From assembly GCA_025765595.1 (NCBI GenBank), contig JAIVFH010000250.1:1-39075 (forward strand): a stretch of DNA of 39,075 bases, read 5' to 3'. Both the position numbers and the translations under genes were made by a program. The notes under the pieces are model-generated. The model saw only the letters and a program-made list of their open reading frames with translations, ran no database searches and was not told the origin of the DNA. Source of the stretch: Obelidium mucronatum. Taxonomy: Eukaryota > Chytridiomycota > Chytridiomycetes > Chytridiales > Chytriomycetaceae. This document shows positions 26,439-36,300 of this stretch, piece by piece. Positions within the stretch are counted from its first letter, which is position 1. Each line of letters starts with the position of its first letter.

Positions 26439-28570
26439 ATGAACCCGCCGCAGAACGCCTATGTCCGTATCTCTGACGCGGAAAAGCCCGGAGCAACCAC
26501 AAAACCAATTCTAACCAGAGAGCTCTACGCCCACACGGCTGTCACGGCGCTGTGCATGGCTGCTATGCTCTGGTGCATTGTATCCTTCTCTGCCAAGTCG
26601 CGTCCCGAGTTTGCCTCGTATGCTTACATGCTCTCACCCTCTTGGATCAACTCAAAGTGGTTTGTCGACAACTCGGATTCTCAATATGCTTCGTTCCGGG
26701 GAAACTTGCGCATTCTGATTCCGCTCATGGCTTTACATGTTGTACTTTCGAATACTCTTCAGTCGTTTTATCAGTCAAAGGGAGATGTAGTGAAAGCGTT
26801 CCACGCCAGAACAACTTTCACCCTTATCTTTTCTGTCGTATTTTTCCTTGTTTATAATGGACCTTCTGGATTCTTGAAACTTTGTCTTGCGTTGGCGCTC
26901 AACTATTACTTGGTTGTTTACGTTCTCGGCAAATCTTCCGTCAACAGTCCCAACACATTTCATGCACGTCTCTTTTCCTTGATTCCAATCCTTTCTTGGA
27001 TTTTTGGAATGACTCTTTTGGTGTTCACCAATTACTATCGGGTAAACTCTTTTTTTTTGTTTTGCATCTCGCGCAAATGACCACGTTCTTCAACGCATCA
27101 TCTTGAATATATTTTTCCAGGGATTTCAATTTGGTTGGATTTCTTCGTATTTATCCTTTTTGGATTCTCTTGGAAGTGGTATCAATCATGGCTGGTTTGA
27201 TCCATTGCGATTCTGTTTTTTGCGAATGATTAGTTTTGATTTGGATTTCTATTGGAAAGCGAAGGGCGATGGAAGCGGTAGTAACCAGCAATCGGTGTGT
27301 ATTTATGTTCTATTGATTTCTATTCCTTCCTGTTATACCCCTTTTTGGAGTTCACATCACCACAAAACATGTCTCCTTACATTGTCATTTCATTCAGAAG
27401 GATCACACAACAACATGCCAAGAATGCAACCAATCCCATCAATGCAGCAAATCCCGCATCGAAACACCTCTCGACAGACAAGACTACAACCTCGTCAATT
27501 ACTTTGCCTACCTCCTGTACATACCGTTATACCTCGCCGGCCCCATCATCTCATACAACGACTTTATCCACCAACTCAAATCCCGACCCCCTTCCACAAC
27601 CCCAAAGACCCATTCAAAACAAATCCTCACCTACATTGCACGATGGATGTGTTCATTCCTCCTCATGGAACTCTTTATCCACTCCACGTTTGTGATTGCC
27701 ATCGCGAAATCGGGCGTCTGGAAGCAAACTCCCTTCACTGCATTCGAAGTCGCTTGCCTGGGATACTTTAACCTCAAACATATTTGGTTAAAGCTTCTCG
27801 TCATTTGGCGGTTTTTCAGGCTCTGGGCCATGCTGGATGGAATCGAGACTGTCGAAAACATGAATCGATGCATGACGAATAATTATAGTGCGAGTGGGTT
27901 TTGGAGGAGTTGGCATCGTAGTTTTAATCGTTGGATTATTCGGTATATTTATGTTCCGATGGGGGGTAGTAAAGGGGTTTATGTTTTGAATTTGTTGGTT
28001 ACGTTCACGTTTGTGGCTGTTTGGCATGATTTGAGTTGAGTACCTTTTTTTTTTTTCCACGGTTTGCCTTCTTCTAATTTGGATCATCATTTTTTTTTTT
28101 TAGATTTGAATTTACTAGCTTGGGGATGGTTGATTTCCCTGTCCATCATCCCAGAGACACTTGCAATGAAGTATTTCCCACACAAGAGACTTCAATCGTG
28201 GGCTCATTATAAGCATGTGTGTGGGCTTGGAGCTGTGGCGAATATCTTGCTCATGATTGCCGTGAATATTATTGGGTTTGGTGCGGTAGCTGGTGGCGCA
28301 GGAAGCAAGAGTGCCGATGGTGGAATCATGACCATGATTCCTTTGATATTCAATGCCAACAGTTAAATATGCCCTTTTTTTTTGGTTTTTGTTTTTTTTT
28401 GGTGCAATGGTTCTTTTTAAAGCTAAAAAACCTTCCTTTTTTTCTTTTTTTTTTTAGACTTGATCACGTTTCTGGGGATATTCGTCTTCTTTTTTTGTTT
28501 GTCGCAAGTTCAGTTTGCGTATCGTGAATGGGAAGTTAGGAAGGGCGGCAGTGTTGCTGCAAGAGATTAA
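26439..28570 (+). CDS. GUP1: GUP1-like MBOAT membrane O-acyltransferase
   Basis: Exons 26439-27041, 27121-27294, 27398-28034, 28104-28361 and 28458-28570 encode 594 residues with correct phases (introns 79, 103, 69 and 96 nt). Multiple membrane helices run throughout. MBOAT landmarks are YLLYIPLYLAGPIISYNDFI, SGFWRSWHRSFNRWIIRYIY then VPMGGS, and FVAVWHD (the conserved active-site histidine), followed by LLAWGWLI. Fungal GUP1 sits in the ER and remodels GPI-anchor lipids; it was first found through glycerol uptake phenotypes. The order of blocks fits GUP1/HHAT-like proteins better than sterol acyltransferases. A GPI-remodelling enzyme next to a probable GPI-anchored surface protein gene is notable but may be coincidence. 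Confidence 0.9.
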
Positions 28571-28954
28571 AAAATCAGCCCAGGACAGTTTTCTTTTGAT
28601 TGTGATGTAAATAATGTGTGAATAATCCAAGCACACATTGCAATAACAATTGAAACGCGGTCCTATTTATCAGGAAAGCCCTCCATTGCAAAAAACCAAA
28701 AGTGCACTTTCTTGGGCAGTTTAAATGAGATTTCCAGCACTAAATTTCTCTTTCGGGGTTGTGATGTGTATAAAGGATAGTATTTTACATTGTTTGGTTC
28801 GCTAACTTTGGGCAAATGACGAGGTCTTCCATGCTTAATGGAAGAAGGATCTGTGTGATAGGTATCCCCGATATACACAAACTTTTTAATATTCTTTTTT
28901 TTTCCCCCAAAAGATGCCTTTAAATAAACTTACTTGTCTGATTATTTGCTGCTC
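28571..28954. other. Intergenic, no supported gene
   Basis: 384 bp between GUP1 and a 7TM-family gene. A minus-strand open frame of 71 codons (28878-28663) is present but shows no family motif, signal peptide or intron context. The last ~40 bp before the 7TM start are T-rich then AT-rich, a plausible core promoter. Confidence 0.5.
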
Positions 28955-30031
28955 ATGGCGCGCGTGAGAGGATTTACCATATTTCTAGATTGGATTTACC
29001 ACTTCACTGGGAATACTATGCCCTTTCCAACTGAAGTTCTAGTCTACGGGTCCGCCTTCATGGCCCTTGTATCTTTCTTCGAAGTACTTTGGCTCATATA
29101 CTTTATCCTGTACCATGAAACAGTCAAACAAGGCAAAGCCATAACATTCAAAGGAATCTTTACTCCCTTTTCTTCCCTCTTACTTCTCATGATCACATCC
29201 AATGTTGGACTCTACCTAACAGAGGCGGTTGTCTTTTATTTGGAGGAAGATTCCACATCAGAACTCGTGTGCCGCACATTTCAAAACCTCTTTACTGGAA
29301 TCACCGAAGGAACATACGTGTACTATTCGTCACTTCGAGCACAACCCATCTTTGATCAAGTTTTTCCAAAAGCAGGGAAAACCGCCGCCGCTGGAGCTCG
29401 AATCTCGCCCTTGCTGTTTTTCATTCAATGGCTGCTATACCCCATCTCTCAAGCCCTCAAAGTGGAAGACGGACATAAATCCCCTCTACTTGTGAAATCC
29501 GTGTATTACATGAGCATACTCAACGGCGCTCTGATTATTCTTTTCGACGTGTTTTGTCTGGTAACATTCACGCTGTACTTGAGATCCACGCAGATCCACG
29601 ATGGAGTTACAGATGAACGGTTTTTGATAATCAGTCGTCATGGAATCACGGCTGTTGCGTTTGGGTTGTCGGCTTTAGCTTTTTACGTTCTGTTTTCACT
29701 TGCAACGACAGATGACTATTTGGTTGTTGTTTACCTGCATTTTTCTGCTCTTTATTTCATCTTGTTTCGTATGAAGATGATGTTGCATAGGGACAAGTTG
29801 AATAAGGAGAAGGAACGGCGATCTAAAATTGAATATGCCGCCTTGTGTGTTGATAGCCGAGGTTTGAGTAGACAGAATAGCTTAGTTTCTAATTCGATGG
29901 GAAGCGATTGGCATGGGCAGAGTCAGGGACAGAGTTTATCGATTGGTGTGAATGCCAATGGCTTGAGAGGCCAATCAAGTTCAAAGATTTCATCTCAAAT
30001 TCAAATGAATAGCAAATCACGTCATTATTGA
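28955..30031 (+). CDS. 7-transmembrane protein of the unnamed family (distant copy E, plus strand)
   Basis: Single exon, 358 residues from the ATG at 28955 (MARVRGFTIFLDWIYHFTG); a second ATG (MPFPTEVLVYGSAF) gives a start like that of the array copies. All hallmarks of the 1.9-6.6 kb array are present: FTPFSSLLLLMI, YYSSLRAQPIFDQVFPKAGK, QWLLYPIS, TDERFLIISRHGI and FRMKMMLHRDKLNKEKERRSKIE. The C-tail is long, Ser/Gln/Gly-rich and unique. It lies about 22 kb from the array and in opposite orientation, so the family has spread locally beyond simple tandem duplication. The stop is 42 bp from that of the next family member. Confidence 0.86.
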   Translation: MARVRGFTIFLDWIYHFTGNTMPFPTEVLVYGSAFMALVSFFEVLWLIYFILYHETVKQGKAITFKGIFTPFSSLLLLMITSNVGLYLTEAVVFYLEEDSTSELVCRTFQNLFTGITEGTYVYYSSLRAQPIFDQVFPKAGKTAAAGARISPLLFFIQWLLYPISQALKVEDGHKSPLLVKSVYYMSILNGALIILFDVFCLVTFTLYLRSTQIHDGVTDERFLIISRHGITAVAFGLSALAFYVLFSLATTDDYLVVVYLHFSALYFILFRMKMMLHRDKLNKEKERRSKIEYAALCVDSRGLSRQNSLVSNSMGSDWHGQSQGQSLSIGVNANGLRGQSSSKISSQIQMNSKSRHY

Positions 30032-30073
30032 GAATGAAACAGTTTTTTTTTTTAATTCAATTTACGATTATTT

Positions 30074-31024
30074 TTACACAACTTCCGCGATATCTGTTTG
30101 AACTGAGCTTCCCCTGTCAGTTCTAGTGCTCAGCATCCTCCGCATTGACATTTGCTTGATATTATGCAACTGCTCCTTCCCCAACACTTTCTCCAAGCGA
30201 GACTGATTCAACTCCCCGCGTTTCACATCGTCGTAAAAGAGAGATACTTTCATTGCAAAAAGCCCATAGAATATCACAGAAACTACAGCCAGTGTCACCA
30301 TGAGAAATTCCTCGTTTCCGTAAACAGCATACGTAATATAGACGGCAACGGCCAGAAACCCCATTGAAACAATCCAGATTCCATACCGCGAAATGATCAG
30401 GAACCGGCTGTCGATGGTGATTGTTTCATCTTGTCGCGTTGTATTCAGAAACCGAACAAAAGTGAACAAGAGGATGGAATCAAGAAGTAAGGTCACTAAT
30501 GCTGTAATGGCGTTGAGAACATTCAAAGTGTGATTCATCATCTGTACGTCGCTGGCCGATGCAACGTGAAACAGACTGAGTTCAACCACTGCTGGAACAA
30601 CTTGCAAATAAAACAGGAACGGGACAATTTTGATAATGGGGGTTATTTGGACAACCAGCTGTGGATAGACAAGTTCTACAACTGGAGAGGTTCGCCGAAA
30701 ACTGTACAGGCAGTAACCAATCTCGAACGCGGCCACAAAAACGTTCCAAATGAGTTTGTTGATGCATCGAGAAATTGAACGAATGTCCCCGATGCGATCC
30801 ATCTCTTCGTGTCGAATCAGAGCGCAAATGTAGATCCCAATCAGAGAAATGCTCATTTGCGTTAATAGTTTGTTATATGTCGTTCCAATCGTTCGAACTG
30901 AAATCTGGAGGCCGCGTTTGTATGTTTCAACATAAAAGACAAACCACAGGAGTGCCAAGAAGCCAACAGTAGCAACACAAAGAAAGGCTATTGATATGAT
31001 TAGAAACGTTGAGCACGGAGCCAT
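30074..31024 (-). CDS. Divergent 7-transmembrane protein of the same family (copy F)
   Basis: Single exon, 316 residues from the ATG at 31024 (MAPCSTFLIISIAFLCVATV). Seven hydrophobic segments with the family spacing. The helix-3 motif has changed to LYSFRRTSPVVELVYPQ, but DSRFLIISRYGIW before helix 6, FVRFLNTTRQ after helix 5 and FAMKVSLFYDDVKRGELNQS after helix 7 align with the other copies. The C-tail ends in an Arg/Thr/Ser-rich stretch. This is the most divergent intact member in the window and helps separate what is constrained (the ISRYGI segment, the basic segment after helix 7) from what is not. Function unknown. Confidence 0.82.
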   Translation of the reverse strand: MAPCSTFLIISIAFLCVATVGFLALLWFVFYVETYKRGLQISVRTIGTTYNKLLTQMSISLIGIYICALIRHEEMDRIGDIRSISRCINKLIWNVFVAAFEIGYCLYSFRRTSPVVELVYPQLVVQITPIIKIVPFLFYLQVVPAVVELSLFHVASASDVQMMNHTLNVLNAITALVTLLLDSILLFTFVRFLNTTRQDETITIDSRFLIISRYGIWIVSMGFLAVAVYITYAVYGNEEFLMVTLAVVSVIFYGLFAMKVSLFYDDVKRGELNQSRLEKVLGKEQLHNIKQMSMRRMLSTRTDRGSSVQTDIAEVV

Positions 31025-31127
31025 TTCTGGTTGGTTTCCATTGTTCGAGAGACACGACAAAGGGCGCAAAGGGGAAAGTTCGGCATTGTGTTTTATTCCC
31101 TTCTGTCAACTGTCCGACGGAAAAAAC

Positions 31128-31827
31128 TCAATTGTTTGCAAAAAATGCCTTCACTTTTTCCAAAGACTTTGCGCGATGAGAGATTTGATTCTTTACAGAT
31201 TTATCCATTTCTGCATATGTGACGTTGTATCCAGCTGGTTCAAAGATGGGATCCCATCCGAAATCCAATGGACCTCGCGGACGAACAATAGTCCCATCAG
31301 TCTGACCTTCAAAAATATGGACCTAGAAAGAAGTGGAAAATCTAAATCAGGTGCAATTCAAGAGTACTTTGTGTAAAGTTGCACTGACCTCCTTTCCTGG
31401 CCCTTCGCAGTAGGCAAATGTACATAAAGCGTATCCAGAACGATCCGAGAAACCGTCCAGCATTTTGTTGAGTCCTTCGTGGCCCAAAGAGTCGAGGAAC
31501 CATTTAATGTATGGACCAGGTAGAGAGTTCAATGCATTGAAGCAAAGTGACGTGTCCTCAATCAACACAGGCGATTGAATGATTTCAGCCGCACGACGGC
31601 ATTTATCGATCGATACCTTTGTAAATACACAATATTTAGGCTTCAAAACTTGCTCAAAACCCCCCGTACTGCGCGCTGTTCACCTCTCGTGTTGACGCCG
31701 CTTGCAGTTCAGGAAGATCCAGCTTACGATTGACTAGATTCAAGTTGGGGCAACCAGCAAGAATCGCTTGAACTTCCTTCAACTTGTTGGCGTTTCCAGT
31801 CACAAACGTGACAGTTCTTGAAGCCAT
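31128..31827 (-). CDS. ITPA: Inosine triphosphate pyrophosphatase (ITPA/HAM1)
   Basis: Three exons (31827-31684, 31616-31389, 31322-31128) encode 188 residues, the normal length. Motifs in order: [15 protein letters not shown] (nucleotide-binding N-terminus), [73 protein letters not shown] and [10 protein letters not shown]. The enzyme hydrolyses ITP, dITP and XTP to monophosphates in the cytosol, cleansing the nucleotide pool. Both introns are 66-67 nt and phase 0. All expected active-site blocks are intact. It lies immediately upstream of 7TM copy F on the same strand, with no functional link apparent. Confidence 0.95.
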
Positions 31828-32269
31828 TATTTTTATTAATATACTTATAATATAGTAAAAAATAAACTATTTTCTTAATTCGATTTAATTTTGTTTATAC
31901 TGACGGCATGGAATTCATGGAAGCTTTCAGAGTGCAGTCCGTCATGGCCGAACTCCGCATTTTTCTTGGTTTCGTCGACGGAAGTTGGAGACTGTGGAGG
32001 ATTTGGTGGCAAGCTGGGATAAGATTGAAAGTTCGGGCAAGGTTTTTGAATTCTAGTTTGCACTGGAACTCCAACTTCAAGATTGTGGACATATTTCTCC
32101 GAGACACTCAAGATTTCGCAAATTCCTTCATGGACACCGACCATCATAAATACTCCGTCTGCGGCTGAGTGCTGAAATCCTGGGTCAATTTTTGTCATTG
32201 GTGGATCCTGCGCGAGACAATTCCAAGACGCTCTTTGCAGGCGGAAGCTCACAACAAATTGCAATTTAA
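31828..32269. other. Upstream of ITPA; AT-rich then unassigned sequence
   Basis: The first 50 bp are AT-rich and probably the ITPA promoter. Beyond that a minus-strand frame (32273-31875, 132 codons) and a plus-strand frame (31908-32168, 86 codons) are both open, but neither contains a motif I recognise. Given the pseudogene debris just downstream I treat this stretch as probably non-functional. Confidence 0.4.
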
Positions 32270-32839
32270 ACAAATCTCCCGTCCCTCAAAGACAAGGGCT
32301 ACACTGGTATCGAAACATCTCTCATCCTTCATACCGATAAAGAAAATGACCTATTCAAGACTCTCTCTTGCCTCGCCTGGATATGCAGTTTTGATGTTTG
32401 GAGGTTTCTGTCCAATAACACATCCCGTCTTTGGAGACACAACTATCCCGCTTCATTACATGGAAGCCTGTCAAAAATCAATGTCCACGGTGGATGCGAC
32501 TATCGGAGCTTGGAGGAAACCGCCCAATACTTTGACGCTGTCACCAAAAACCCTTGCACACTGATGTGGAAATACTCCATGAAACCCACAGATCCAGGAT
32601 CCTATATAAACCCGTGGATCACTCAAAAAGTTCTTTCGAATTTCCCTAGCGTCATGATAACTGCGGATTTGTCTCACAGGTGTTGTTGTGAAGTCGACGT
32701 CAGGATCGGAAAAAGATTCTCGAAGCGGGGATATGCTGGTGTTGGCAGTGTATACGATAGTTGCGATTTCAGTGCGGTCTTTAGACTTCGGAAAAAATAT
32801 GGTTTGTGGTGTGTTGATTCTCGAATTGGGTGTTTTTCA
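32270..32839 (+). pseudogene. Fragment of a xylose-isomerase-like TIM-barrel protein
   Basis: The frame open from about 32270 reads LKDKGYTGIETSLILHTDK near 32285, then VHGGCDYRSLEETAQYFDAV, INPWITQKVLSNFP and VMITADLSH near 32660. The order GY-GIE, HGGCD-S-EEA, NPW, LTADLSHW is what I recall for sugar-phosphate-isomerase-like TIM-barrel proteins. The N-terminus is missing: a stop lies just upstream at about 32267, and a preceding FKQISRPS stretch fits only in another frame. The part after DLSH does not continue the barrel and runs in frame into phosphoglycerate-kinase sequence. There is no in-frame ATG at the expected place. I read it as a decayed fragment. Confidence 0.6.
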
Positions 32840-33228
32840 GGTGAGATTATCCTTATCGAGCATATCCGTTTCCACATTGAAGAGGAAGAGGACAAGGAAG
32901 GCAACAAGGTAACTATTGCAGATACTTTTTGTGAAAAGAAATATACACAACATGACTAAATATCCACCAAGTTTGCCAAGGTAGACGTTGACAGGCCTTC
33001 ACCAGTCGAGATTGGAAACTACCCCTTTGATAAGAAAGGTACTGCCATTGCCAAGTCACTGGAGCTGGAGCTACCACGATTGTAGGTGGCGGTGACGCTG
33101 CTACGGCTGTTGCCAAGGCTGGGCGTGAGGGCGAGTTTTCTCACGTCTCAACGGGTGGTGGTGCGAGTTTCGAGTTGCTTGAGGGTAAGGAGCTTCCAGG
33201 AGTGACTTTCTTGAGCACTAAGGCGTAA
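32840..33228 (+). pseudogene. Truncated, rearranged phosphoglycerate kinase remnant
   Basis: Two separated pieces of PGK are visible. At 32840-32911, GEIILIEHIRFHIEEEEDKE matches the N-domain segment around the conserved ENLRFH. At 33067-33228, [19 protein letters not shown] and [20 protein letters not shown], ending at TAA 33226-33228, match the C-terminus. Between them [15 protein letters not shown] appears in a different frame. Most of the protein (roughly residues 140-350 of ~417) is absent and there is no start. A functional PGK is expected elsewhere in the genome. Splice-like sequences flank the pieces, so this probably derives from a genomic rather than a processed copy. Confidence 0.75.
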
Positions 33229-33389
33229 AAAACAAAAATAAAATACATGTGAAGCAATCTTACAAATATTATTTCAAAAAAAAGCTGTCCATCTGTCTGA
33301 CGAATTTAGTGTTTGTAAGTGGCGTTTCATGTTAGGAAATTGGATTACTTGACTGTTTTTTTTAATTAAAATAGATATCCGCCTGTGAA

Positions 33390-36300
33390 ATGCCCCCAAT
33401 TTTCGCTCTTCTCAGCCTTGTGGCTTTGGTCAATAGCTACGGGCCTATTCCATCAAGTGCCCCAGAGTTATGGATACCAAGTTCCCTGTTCCAACCAATA
33501 CCCGGCGTCCATGGTGTTGATGACTGCGTCACACTACAGAATGTTGGTCAGTGCATTCCAGCGAATTCCGAGCTGCGGCCATGTCAATATCTATTCGTTG
33601 ACAACTTTTACTTGGTGATGCAACGTGAGTCTGGCTGGTCTTTTTTGAATGTTTTGAGTTTGACGTCAAAACAGGTGATGCCAACCTGGCCTTGTACTCC
33701 TCAAATCCCGCAACCACTACACCGGTTCCAGAATGGACTGCAAACTTTCCAACTGTTTACTACTCTGATGGTTATGCTTTGCGACATACCAACGAATCAC
33801 TCAGCATCGTTGACCCGAATGGAGATATCATAACCACAATCACCTATCCCGTTGTCGTTGGTGGCAACTATGACCTCTGCGTATTTCCGGGCCCATATTT
33901 TGGACTCGGTAGCTTCGCATGGACTGTGAAGCCACCAGTTAGATCTAATTTTGGGTTTCATGTTTGCGAGGACATTGGTTTGTTGATGCGGCGGCCGAAT
34001 GGGGACTTTTGTTTCCCCAAGCAGCGGATTGGACCGTGCCAGTATTTGATCCTCGGAAATCATACTCTGATGATGCAAAGTGAGGGCGGTTTTATAATTG
34101 GTCTTCTGTATGACTCAACAAACCACCTCGCTGCAAACAGCTTCAGGGGACTTGGCTGGGAACTTAGTGCTTCGCGAAGGAAATAGCGTTCTTTGGACCA
34201 TGGGCTCCTCGGGAAATCGACCGTGGGATTACTCCTTCTCATTTGACACGGCTTCTTCGATTTCTATTTCAAGTCCGAGCAGAGGAACATCGTTTACTTG
34301 GTCAGATCAAAGTCTGAACTCCTCTAGCCTGTTTGCTTGTATTGAATCGACCACTGGTGGACTCTATTCGACGCCGAGTGTTATCGCTGGATTGGATTTG
34401 TGCGAAAGTATTGAATACCTTCCTGCCCATAGCCCGATCGATAAATCAAATGTGCATTTGCTTCCTGGAGATAGTATTTTTTCGTGTCAGTACATTTATT
34501 ATCAGGGCATATTGCTGTTGATGCAACGTGAGTAGAGCTGAAAGTTCTGGTTTGTCTTCTAACTGCAAATAAAAACAAAGGTGACGGGAATCTTGTCATG
34601 TATCTGCAAAATTATACTCAAACATTTTCAACGGGTTTCAAAGGGGCTGATGCAGAAAAGTACTGGTTTCACTTTTCAAAGGACTCTCTCAGCATCAAGC
34701 GGGAAGATGGAAGCTCACTGACAAAATACCCGCTAAACAATCCGCCATATTTTAAATTGAGCATTAGTGCGTATGCTAGACTTCCGTATTTTGGGGTTGA
34801 CCAATCTCCAACTGATAATTGGCCTGTAGCCACATTGGAGTATTTTGGGTTCCGTCTACGCAAAAGTATGGATTATTTTCCGTCTGACCATTTGCGTGGA
34901 AACAATTGGATCATAGGGAGTGGATCCTGGGAGACTCGATGTTTGTTTCGAGGAATGAGTGTAACTACAAGCACCGCCCTGGTAGTTAGTTATAAAAAGA
35001 TGTACTCAAGGCGATTTTCTGGGATCTATAGGAGTTTGAACGATTTAAAGGGGCGTGTGGTTTGGTATAGGAGTCTGAGTGTTGAAGGTAAATTGTGCTT
35101 TTTTTGTTTTGGATCGCGGAGGCTGTACCTGACGATTACACAACACAGGTTCGGGTGAATTTGCCGGAAATGTTGTTCTTAGAGACGAAAATCAAAAAGT
35201 TGTATGGCATGCTGGCTTTGCTCGTCAACGTTTCGGCGATTATACATTGTCGTTCAAGGATGATGGCGAGCTTCTTGTTACCGACGCAGATGGAATTGCC
35301 AGAAACAGTTTTCGATTCCCATTCTCTGGTGGGGATGCCTTGTGTCTTCGAGTATCGCTGTTGGGCACACCTTCAGGCGCAGATCTTGGAATCTATCAGG
35401 CGCCTTATTGGCCGAAGCTTTCGGTACATAATAGCTCCAGTCAAGCTTTATGGGTATTTCCGACTCAGCCGGGGTTCTATGGGTTTGGAGGGAATCTGTG
35501 CCGACCTGTTGGCACTGTGGAAATGGTTATTCCTGGGATGGATCAGCCTGCGATTTGCTTGCGACCTTCGGAAAGAATGGAAGTCTGCCAGTATATGCGT
35601 AGGGGCAACTTTTACTTTGTGGTTGAAGGTGTATAAAGTATTTTTTCGGGTGGTATTCATCTTGAATTAACTGATTCTTTCAGAAACGGGCGATCTTTCT
35701 ATTTATGAGGGGTTTGAATGGGACAAATCAAAGCGTGTATGGAACGCTGGATTATCCCAGAGTGAATCGCGTGCTTATTTTTTGGATTTCGACGTGAACG
35801 GAAACATTAGAGTTGGCTTTAGGTTACAACCTATGGGGGGTTCTTCTTCATCGATACTCTTCGCGAACGCCAGTCGCCTTTGTCTTGACAGTGAAGGATC
35901 TTTAACAGTGTATCGCAAGAGTTTTCTTGACATTGTATGGAGTAATCCCAGAAGCGTGAATCGAAACCGGAGAAATTCTGGATTTACGCTTGAGTGCGAG
36001 TCTCTTCAAGATGTTGGAAAGCCTCGATTCCACAACGGTACAGCTAGTGGCTGTATTCTTCCTGGAACTACTCTCAAGACCTGTCAAATGCTGAAAACTG
36101 GCGACTACTATGCTATTCTGGACCATGACTCCAATTTAAAGATATTCTCAAGTAAGAGCGAGACTGCTGGATCATTGATTTGGAGTACTGGACATCAAGG
36201 CCACCCACCTTCTCTAGACTACAAGTTTGCCTTCCAAACCGATGGAAACTTGGTTCTATATGATGGTCACCAGCGAGTCATCTCGGAAACGGGGCTGTTG

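Noticed and set aside
28663..28878. Minus-strand 71-codon frame between GUP1 and a 7TM gene
   Set aside because: No recognisable motif, no context and no intron evidence; length is expected by chance in this composition.
31875..32273. Minus-strand 132-codon frame downstream of the pseudogene region
   Set aside because: Longer than expected by chance and possibly real, but I see no domain, start context or neighbour support, so I did not call it.
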